A stretch of 64,000 nt of DNA, from NCBI RefSeq assembly GCF_027887165.1, contig NC_077227.1, positions 354,373,350 to 354,437,349 on the forward strand. Reading direction: 5' to 3'. The notes beneath the pieces are model-generated. The model was given only the letters and a program-made list of their open reading frames with translations. It searched no databases and was not told the DNA's origin. Of this stretch, positions 56,405 to 64,000 are shown piece by piece. A program made the position numbers and the translations under genes. Within the stretch, counting starts at the first letter, position 1, and the number at the start of each line of letters is the position of its first letter. This DNA comes from Monodelphis domestica. Lineage: Eukaryota > Chordata > Mammalia > Didelphimorphia > Didelphidae.

Positions 56405-57180
56405 AAGGAGACAACCATCCCCCAAATGATAAATGAAAAAAGATATAAACAGACAATTTTCAGATAAAGACCAAAACCATATAAGCATAAGAAACAGTGC
56501 TCTAACTCATTATTGATTAGAGAAATGGAAACCAATACAATTCTGAGATATCTCATACCTATCAGATTGGCTAAAACGATTAAAGGGGAAAATGACAAAT
56601 GTTGAAAGGGATGGGAAAAATGGGGACAGTAATACATTGTTGGTGGAGCTATGTACTGACCCAACCATTTTGGAGAGCAATTTGGAATGATACCCAGTTA
56701 TAAAACTGTATATACTTAGACCCAGCAAGGTCTGTTTCCAAAGGAGCTCAGGGGAAAAGGGAAAGAACTTATATATTTCAAAATATTTATAGTAGCTCAT
56801 TTTAGTGGAAAAGAACTGGTAGTTGATGGGATGTCCATCAATTGGGGAACGGCTAAACAAATTGTGGTATATGATTGTAATGAAATACTACTGCAGCCGA
56901 AGGAATGATGTGCAAGCTAATTAAAAAAAACCTTGGAAAGAACTACATGGGATAATGAACAGTGAAATGAGTAGAATCAAGCAAAAATTATAAAAAGTGC
57001 TACAGAATTAATACTTGAAGGATAACTTGTGAATGTAACCTCCAGAGAATGAACTGAAAATGTAAACATAAAGACATAACTTATATATACATATCTGTTT
57101 CCCAGACAATGCCTTCTATGATCTGGAGAGAGGGAGGGGCTGAGACACATTTTTAAATAAATGCTATTAGTTTAAAGAAA
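56405..57180 (+). mobile_element. L1-lineage 3' end (C-terminal ORF2 and 3' UTR), decayed
   Basis: AACAGACAATTTTCAGATAA, TATCTCATACCTATCAGATT, GGCTAAAACG, ATACATTGTTGGTGGAGCTA, GGAGAGCAATTTGGAATGAT, CATCAATTGGGGAACGGCTA, AACAAATTGTGGTATATGAT, GTAATGAAATACTACTGC. The frame is broken throughout. It resembles the HAL1-type 3' region seen reversed at 4551-5620. Confidence 0.82.
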
Positions 57181-57599
57181 AAGAAGAGAGAAATCAAAGT
57201 CAATAATATTTATAAAGTGCTCACAGTGTATGGAACATAATAGGCACTTAATAAATGCTTGTTTCCTTCTTTCCTGACTTTCAGAGAGAAGGCCATATTT
57301 TAGGGATCTGTAATTTCACGAAATGGGCATTTCTTCCACTAATGAAAACTATGGTATCACTGATATCTGAGCAGATAGTGTTCTTGACTGAAAAATTTAT
57401 CCCTTAGGATCCAGTCCTCTAAAGATGATCTATAATAAATGAAAATAAAATTATTAAATGTAATATTAATAAATATTTGGTCACTGTTATAAAATCAACT
57501 CTCAAGTCAGGAGTCCGTTAGTAGCTCTTAACAATGTAATTTTAATAAAATGGGGCTATATGAAAAAGGGAAATAAAGGAAGGTAACAGAACAATTGAG

Positions 57600-57601
<2 letters not shown>

Positions 57602-57659
<58 letters not shown>
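57602..57659 (+). repeat. (AG)29 microsatellite
   Basis: Fifty-eight bases of uninterrupted alternating A and G, likely length-polymorphic. The flanks 57295-57600 and 57660-57940 are unique. Confidence 0.98.
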
Positions 57660-57661
<2 letters not shown>

Positions 57662-57944
57662 TCTGTCCATAACTTTTATACTCTATGTGTCCCTATGCCC
57701 TGCTCCAAACGCATGCAAAAATGGGGAACGGGGTAGGACAAACTTAGGAAGTGGTTTCTACCATCATACTTCACTTAATTAGACTGAGTCTTACCCAGCA
57801 GACCTAGTCCATTACCAGGTCTGTTTTCAAAGTGCTTCTACATTGATAGGAGCGACCAAGGTTTGTACTCTAATGCTAAAGCCTTTGGGAATATAGAATT
57901 GCTTTCATGATATTGAAGAAACATATAAATTAAAGATATTTATA

Positions 57945-58235
57945 AAAAATATTATCATCCTCCTAGACCTACATGAAATTGTGAAGAATAAAATGAGCAG
58001 AACCAAAAGGACATTATATACAGCGACTGAAATGTTATTTGAAAATTAACTTGTGTATGCCCACCTCAAGAGACAGAAATGATAAATAAAAATAAGCGAC
58101 ATAGTTTTATATACACATATCTTTTTTTGTTAAATAATGCTTTCTTTACATGGGGAGGGGAGGGAGAGTAGGCAGTACCCAAGAATTTTAATATAACAAA
58201 TAAATAATGTTTTAAAAAATTTTAAATGAAAGGAA
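57945..58235 (+). mobile_element. 5'-truncated L1-lineage 3' end
   Basis: AAATTGTGAAGAATAAAATG, AGCAGAACCAAAAGGACATT, ATATACAGCGACTG, AATGCTTTCTTTACATGGGG, then an A/T-rich end. Confidence 0.7.
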
Positions 58236-58399
58236 ATAGATTCTTTGAAAGATGAAATAGTTTCCCCCAAATCAAACAGTATATATTGGAACCTTTATAC
58301 AAACCTAGGTTTTCTGACTGTCCAGGACTCATTTTCCACTGGTTTAACTTCTCTTGGCCTTGGGTTTCCCTGATGTCAAATGAAGGAGGTGGGAGGCAT

Positions 58400-58840
58400 T
58401 GTTCTATAAGAAGAAAAACACTGTATTGAAAATCAGGAAATCTAAGATCTTATCATGACCTCATGACTTAATAGCTATGTGACCTCAAAGACAACATAGT
58501 ACAAAACAAAGTGCATTTGATTTTAAAATAAGAGGATCTGGGTTCAAAAACCAACTCTGACTTTTTTTTAAGGTTTTTTGACCTTGGAAAAGCCATTTGA
58601 CCCATCTGAGCCACAGCATCCTTATTGGTAAAATGGGTGAGGGGGTTGCATTAAATGATCTCTTAAGGTCCTTTCTGACCTTTAAATCTCTTGATACTCT
58701 GTTGCTTTCTTTCTCTGGACCTCAGTCCTGTCTTCTGTAAAATGAAAGGAATTGGAATAGTTTCTTCTATCTCTAGAAGTCAATGATTCTAAGACTAAAT
58801 TTATAAGATCTTTCCAGCTCTATGACTGTGACTCTGATTT
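58400..58840 (+). mobile_element. Two MIR3-type SINE relics in tandem
   Basis: 58400-58690 includes ATCTGGGTTCAAAAACCAAC, TTGGTAAAATGGGTGAGGGG, AATGATCTCTTAAGGTCCTT. 58690-58840 repeats the 3' part: CTGGACCTCAGTCCTGTCTT, CTGTAAAATGAAAGGAATTG, AAGTCAATGATTCTAAGAC. Confidence 0.72.
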
Positions 58841-58919
58841 CTTCTGCTTGGCCTCTGGCCTCTGTGTGGGAAGCCAGTGATGGAGAACAAATGAGATAGT
58901 ATCATTAAAGCCTGGTAGA

Positions 58920-59690
58920 AAGCACTCAGGCTGATAAGGGGAACTGAGGTGGAGAATGAGGCCCAGCCTTTAGGGAGAAATGTGTACCAGGGTGATGAAT
59001 GCCTGCAATGAATTGCCCACGTTCATGATTAGGGGCAGGAGCAGGGCAACCGCTTTGTACCCTGAGGAGTTGATGGTGAGGAAAGGTGGGGGAAGTGACT
59101 GGGAGAATGACGTCAGCCTGATGGAGATGCCAAAGCCTGAACTTTCTGTTTACTTTGGACAGGCCATCCACGCCACCTCATGTCCTGCTGGGAGATCAGA
59201 TGAAGCTGCTATTGCTGCTTGATGGAAATTAAATGCATAGTTAGTGTATTTCATTTAGGTTCATTTCATTTCCGGACTGGCTGGCCTATTTCTGAGGGCA
59301 TTTGCTGGGGAGATAGGCAGGCTCTGACATCTTATCAGCTGTGGGAGCAGCTCCCCACCTGATCTCAGCCTGTCCATCCTGTTCTAGGTCCTGGAGGAGT
59401 GAAGAGCCTCTAGGAGGGAGCTGTGGGCCTCTGGGCAAGGCAGCTCCAGGGACTGATTGCTGTGCTACAAAACTCAGAGGTCTTTTAGATCCAGTTCCAA
59501 CTGAGAGAAATCATGGATTCTGGTGCCTCTTACAGGGGGCTCCCTGGCTCTCACCTTTCCCAGGCCCATCCTTCTGTCCTTAGCCCTGGACTTAATTTCT
59601 TTACTGCTTTCATTATTAGGTCCTGGATCTGCAGAATTTTAGAGGATGAGATGGTGTTCTCATAGTAAGGAAGGGGGTGGTGTTCTCCCC
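58920..59690. other. Repeat-free, GC-richer block with a palindromic CRE
   Basis: No repeat family recognised over about 770 bp. A perfect cAMP-response-element palindrome TGACGTCA lies at 59108-59115. Nearby are GATGGAAATTAAATGCATAG (59221-59240, AT-rich homeobox-like) and CTTATCAGCTG (59331-59341, a GATA-type site adjoining an E-box). Both strands have open frames of about 80 codons but none looks like a protein. The block is a good candidate for a conserved intronic enhancer; conservation cannot be tested here. Confidence 0.35.
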
Positions 59691-59694
59691 CCAT

Positions 59695-59830
59695 TCATAG
59701 CTCACATTTCAATAGTGGGTTATGTATGACTTATGTGTGATTTATAGAGTGCTTCCCTCCCAAAAGCCCTATGAGGAAAGCAGTGCACCCCATTTTAGAG
59801 TTAAGAAAATCAAAGCTATCAAGTAATTTA
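59695..59830 (-). mobile_element. MIR SINE scrap
   Basis: GAGTGCTTCCCTCCCAAAAG, CCCTATGAGGAAAGCAGTGC, ACCCCATTTTAGAG. 59830-60240 is unique AT-rich DNA. Confidence 0.55.
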
Positions 59831-60445
59831 GTTCCAACTAATTATCTTAATCTGCCCCATCGTTTTTCCTGTCTCATACTTCTCTTCCACATAAACTTTC
59901 TACTTACCTTTTGACCTGGGACCTCATTGTTTTCTGTTTTGTCTTCGTTTTATACTTTAGTTTTACTGCTGTGTTTTACATGGCAAACATTTATACATCC
60001 TCCAGCTTCCTGAGAGATCTCTTTTAAGAGAGAGTAAAATCATTAAGCAAAATTGATTAAATTGTGACCTTGTCTTATTGCAACATTTCAACTCTATAAG
60101 ACCCTTCCACCTCTCTATTTACAAACACAGATTTTCTCATCCTCCAACTCCACCAACCCACGGAGAAAAAAGAAAAGTACATTTCTTGTAACATATAGTC
60201 AAGAAAAACAAATCTGTACTCCCAAACCATTACTTCTCTGTAATGAAAAGTATGCTTCATCTTCAGACCTCTGCAATTGTGAATGGTCATTGTATTCATT
60301 ATAGTTCTCACAGCTTTCAGAGTTATTTTTAGTGTTGTTATATAAATTGGTCTCTCTGTTCTCTTCATTTCATTTTTTCGGTTTCTGCTCACTTTACTTT
60401 GCATCAGTTCATAGAATTCTTTTTTGTTTTAAATAAGTTTTATTG

Positions 60446-60693
60446 AGCAGAAGAAAAAAACATGATTGATCATGTGGTTCGATGGTTATATGATTGTGGC
60501 TTGGGCTTTAAAAGATCATTCTATTGCAAATATGAATAACATGGAAATAGATTTTGAACAATGAATTTCTTGTCAGCTATGGGAGAAGGGAAGGAAGAGG
60601 AGTGGGAAATATCATGAATCATGTAACTGTGAAAAAATATTATAAATAAATGGATATGGAATGGTAAAAAGAATACAATAAAAATAAATGAGA
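60446..60693 (+). mobile_element. Severely 5'-truncated L1 (3' UTR only)
   Basis: Only about 248 bp: AATATGAATAACATGGAAAT, AGATTTTGAACAATGAATTT, CTTGTCAGCTATGGG, AATCATGTAACTGTGAAAAA and an A-rich tail. Exact 15-bp duplications AAATAAGTTTTATTG flank it (60431-60445, 60694-60708), so it is a genuine insertion in the HAL1-like element. Confidence 0.92.
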
Positions 60694-61029
60694 AAATAAG
60701 TTTTATTGGTATTTTCTGGTTTTTTAATATCACCAGAGTACCCCATATAGCCTTCTCCCTCACCTTGACCCCTCCCCAGAGTGCTGTCTCATGTACTAGG
60801 TAGTATTTCTTTTGGAGAGCATACCAGATTGATACATTGAAAAAAAGTCTAAAAACTGGGAAAATCTGTAACATGTGGGGACTTCCTGCCTCCACAGAGG
60901 AGCTGGATATGTCTTCTCATATCTCTTCATTTGAATCCCAGTTGATATTTTAAATTTTTTAACATTTACTTTTGATTTTTTTTGGGGGGGGGGGGAATCT
61001 TTCCATTTACATTGCTGTGTAGGGAGAAA

Positions 61030-61262
61030 GGACAAGGTCTGGAGTCAGGAAGACTCATATTTCTGAGTTCAAATCTGGCCTCAGACATTTAATAGCTATG
61101 TGACCCTGGGCAAGTTAGTTGACTTCGGTTTCATCATCTGTAAAATAAACTAGGAAATGAGTTAGTAAAATGAGCAGGAAATGGCAAACCACTCCAGTAT
61201 CTTTGCCAAGAAAATTCCAAATGGGGTCATGAAGAATAGTACAGGACTAAAAATCAATTGAA
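61030..61262 (+). mobile_element. 5'-truncated MAR1-type SINE with RTE-like tail
   Basis: GGTCTGGAGTCAGGAAGACT, CTGGCCTCAGACATTTAATA, GTGACCCTGGGCAAGTTAGT, GAAATGGCAAACCACTCCAG, ATCTTTGCCAAGAAAATTCC, AAATGGGGTCATGAAGAATA. The usual GGCAGCTAGGTGG head is missing. Confidence 0.82.
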
Positions 61263-61549
61263 CTAAGTTCCCAGGTACATTGATTTCTTGGATCTGATGA
61301 CTTCATTCTGCATCAGCTCATTTAGATATTTCAGTGTTTCTATATAGTCACCATATACATTATTTCTTACAGCATAGTAATTTTGCCATTACATTCATTT
61401 ACTGCAATTGTTTAGCCATTTCCTGATTAATGGGAATCTACTTTGTTTTTAATTCTTAGCAACTACAAGAAGTTTTGCTATAAATATTTTGGAGTATTTG
61501 GGAACTTTTTTTAAATCTATGGTTTCTTGGGAAATAAGATTAGTTATGG

Positions 61550-61743
61550 AGGGGGTAGCTGGGTGGCTCAGTGGATTGAAAGCCAGGCCCAGAGATGGGA
61601 ATTCAAATCTGGCCTCAGACTACTTCCTAGCTGTGTGACCCTGGGCAAGTCACTTAACCCCCATTGCCTGGCCCTTACTGCTCTTCTGCCCTGGAACCAA
61701 TATATAATATTGATTCTATGATGTAAGGTAAGGTTTAAAAAAA
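61550..61743 (+). mobile_element. Poly(A) tRNA-derived marsupial SINE (WSINE/SINE1 type)
   Basis: GGGGGTAGCTGGGTGGCTCA, GAAAGCCAGGCCCAGAGATG, TGTGACCCTGGGCAAGTCAC, CATTGCCTGGCCCTTACTGC, GGAACCAATATATAATATTG, then an A tail. Exact 13-bp duplications AGATTAGTTATGG (61537-61549, 61744-61756). About 10 bp around GGTCCTGGGTT are missing from its middle. Confidence 0.93.
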
Positions 61744-64000
61744 AGATTAGTTATGGGACTTCCCATTCCAAGTATATGGACATTTTAGTAATTTTATTTG
61801 CCTAATCCCAAATTGAATAGCTGTACTACTTCAGAGTTCCACCAACCATGTAATAATGCGTCTATCTTTTCTCTAATCTGATAACATTGACAATTGCTAT
61901 TTTGGTCATTTTTTGCCAATTTTTAGTGTGAGGTGAAACTTCAGGGTTATTTTGATTTGCATTTCTTTTTTTAGTAGTGATTTGGAACTTTTTTATATGG
62001 CTGTGAATACTTTGTAGTTCTTTTGACAACCATTTGTTCAACTCCTTTGACCATTTTTTCTATTGGTATATGGCATGTGTGCATATGTGTGTATGTATAT
62101 ATATATGTAATAAAAGGTTTTTTCCTATTCAACAATTTCCCTTTTTATATCCTAGGTGCATTAATATTGTCTGTGCAGAAGCTTTTCAAATGCTAGTTCC
62201 CTCATTTGCTGTAGGCAAGGAGTTGCCAGGTTCTGTCCATAACATCTACCCCATCCATCTCTTCACTGTTACCTTTGCCAGATTTCTGCATTTACCCCTG
62301 TCTTCTTGTGTGCATTTAGAAAGAAGTCTCTTATTGGACTCTCTGTTGTCACTATGTTGACTGCTGCATTTATTCACTCTTCCTGCATTTCTTTTATATG
62401 GGGTGTTTCAAAGGCAAATAATATCTTCAGTTCTGGTTTTCTTTCTAAAAATATTAAAAATTCTTCCTTATTATTGAACATTCATCTTTTGTTCTGTATA
62501 ATTAAGCGCAGATTTTCAAGATAGGTCATCCTGGACTTTATCTTGAGTATCATTGATTTTAACAGCCCATGGTTCTATTTCTTCTTGCTTTTTCTAGTGG
62601 ATATGGAATAGTCTTGTATTATTTGAATGTGTTTTCCTTTTTATTTTCAGGTCTTTCTCCTGATGGATTGCAAAACTTGTTTCTAAATTGAATTGTTAAA
62701 TTTGACCACTATATGGCTTCAATTTTACACCCTTGGTTTCTGCCCTGATTCCCCTCTCGCAGCAATCTGTGAATGCTTTCAATTAGAATTTGATTTTTCA
62801 TTTAGAAGCTCTAGGCAGTTCTCTTCTATTATTTTTTCCTTGTGGTATAAAGGTTTTTCATACTATTGGGTTCTTATGGAAGACCTCTTGTCTGTAGGTT
62901 ATCTCTGTATCCTGTCTTCAAGTTTAGTATGTTTCACTTATATGAGGATATTTTCTTTTAATGTTATTGTTTTTTGCTTCTCTTTTAGGTTGTCTTTAAC
63001 TTCTGTGTATTTGTATTTTCAGTCTTTTGTTTACTCTTTTGCTTCTTTGATGAAACTTGCCATTGAAGATTCACATTTTTCTATTCTGTTCATTATTTTT
63101 GTTGTTCAAGACATAAATTATGCTTTTATAACCATCACTTTTCATTTAAACCACCTCAAAATCGCATGTTGTAGTTTTATGTTCTCCTCAAGTTCCACGT
63201 GTTCTTTTGCTCATCAAGTGCTGGATCATTTTCATTTATTTTGCAGCATTGATTCATAGACATGTGAACTCACTTATTTTAAATTTATTATTAATAATAT
63301 TTTTATTATTCCAGATCATTAGATCTGGAGGCCACATTTTCTTCTGTTGATACTGTTTTCCCATCGGGTTTATCTAGATTCAAGGTCTTTGACTTTTCTT
63401 CTTGAAATCCTAAATACTTTTAGTCTTTTCCCCCTATTATTTTCCATCTCTTTCACCTCCTGACTCACCCCCCCTCCACTTCTTATTATGGTTTCTTTGG
63501 GCATTGGATCTCAAGGTGTACCTGCCTTCTCTCATACTGAGAAAAATTCATAGCTCACCTGTCTAGGTCTGTACCCCAAGTGACTTCTGGTAGTCAGAAT
63601 TGGCCACAGCTGGATGTTTAGTTCTTTTCCTCAGGCTTGTGCCTCCAGTGCTATCCAGTCTCCCTTCACCTCCCATGATTACAGGCATGTCCTTTCCTTG
63701 TGATTTGTTTAGCTCCCTCTTTTAGTCAGTTCTCTGGCTCAGCAATAATTGTATAATTCAGTCTACTTTTCCTGATACTAATAGTTCAGAGCTTTGCAGA
63801 ACTAGTAATTCTGGGTTGTAGCCTTCAACAGGATTTTGCTTTTAAAGGTCTTTGGCCAAACTGGCTTGAACAGACTTCTGCAATATGGAACTGGGTTTCC
63901 ATGGCACTGGAAAGAAGGGGGAAATGGGTGCATCAGTGGGTTTGATAAAAGCCTGTGTTTTGTCTTTGGGTCTGTTAGTACAGCCTCACTACCAATAGAA

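Larger units (their letters stand above)
60240..64000 (-). mobile_element. Degenerate HAL1/L1-like element, with later insertions
   Basis: Reverse 3' region: TATTTTCTGGTTTTTTAATA, TCACCAGAGTACCCCATATA, CCCTCCCCAGAGTGCTGTCT, TGGACATTTTAGTAATTTTA, TGTGAGGTGAAACTTCAGGG. From about 62100 the sequence is T-rich with ORF1-like order (ATCTTCAGTTCTGGTTTTCT, ATTTGATTTTTCATTTAGAA) and from about 63450 a C/T-richer 5'-UTR-like part. The segment past 62100 is the less certain half. No RT motifs are seen. Its ends are not defined; it may run past the window. Insertions: 60446-60693, 61030-61262 and 61550-61743. Confidence 0.6.

Noticed and set aside
59341-59583. 80-codon + strand frame in the CRE block
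   Set aside because: Short, no homolog recognised, no splice context, and overlapped by frames on the other strand just upstream.
62693-63259. 188-codon + strand open frame, Phe/Ser-rich
   Set aside because: It lies antisense in a T-rich HAL1/L1-like relic; the composition is what the reverse of an A-rich element gives, and no domain is visible.

Overview
The window looks like nuclear DNA from a marsupial mammal. Two things show this. First, it carries the first two coding exons of GRIA1 (AMPA glutamate receptor subunit 1) on the + strand, whose translation nearly matches human and rat GluA1. Second, the rest is a mammal-type repeat landscape with marsupial hallmarks: short SINEs with a BovB/RTE-like 3' tail (MAR1 type), poly(A)-tailed tRNA-derived SINEs (WSINE/SINE1 type), marsupial-type L1 and ORF2-deleted L1 (HAL1-like) elements, and old MIR, MIR3, L2 and CR1/L3 relics. 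The sequence alone does not say whether it is an American or an Australasian marsupial.

Layout. 1-13.8 kb is almost solid retrotransposon. It holds an internally deleted L1 (1-1508, +), an older L1 (about 2990-4140, +), and a reverse-oriented HAL1-like element (4551-11830) that was opened by two later L1 insertions. The first of these (6693-9414) was itself hit by an ERV that left a solo LTR (8102-8803); the second (9605-10691) is a younger L1. Another L1 relic (about 11838-13790, +) also carries a solo LTR (12283-13297). 13.8-22.4 kb is GRIA1 upstream DNA with MIR, L2 and CR1/L3 relics, a third solo LTR (15409-15896), a hAT-like fragment, and a repeat-free block at 17.85-18.34 kb. 22.43-23.26 kb is the GRIA1 CpG island and promoter with GRIA1 exon 1 (coding part 22839-22920). 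Intron 1 is 22921-25917. Exon 2 is 25918-26055. Everything from 26056 to the window end is intron 2 sequence, with no further exon seen. It includes a roughly 4 kb minus-strand CR1/L3 LINE (31.9-35.9 kb), a second CR1/L3 piece (41.1-42.0 kb), several copies of an old noncoding repeat family I cannot name, two long microsatellites ((AC)n at 42209, (AG)n at 57602), L1 3' stubs, and a degenerate reverse HAL1-like element from about 60.24 kb to the end.

Functionally there is one host gene. Its visible part encodes the signal peptide and the start of the amino-terminal domain of GluA1, a subunit of the postsynaptic AMPA receptor. The CpG island, an upstream ORF overlapping the start codon, and a few repeat-free blocks in the flank and intron 2 are the most plausible regulatory sequence. 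I found no tRNA, rRNA, CRISPR, operon or microbial feature. I did not find convincing evidence of an undescribed biological system; the best leads are the uORF, the nested insertion stack, a local 74-bp duplication, and a CRE-bearing unique block in intron 2.
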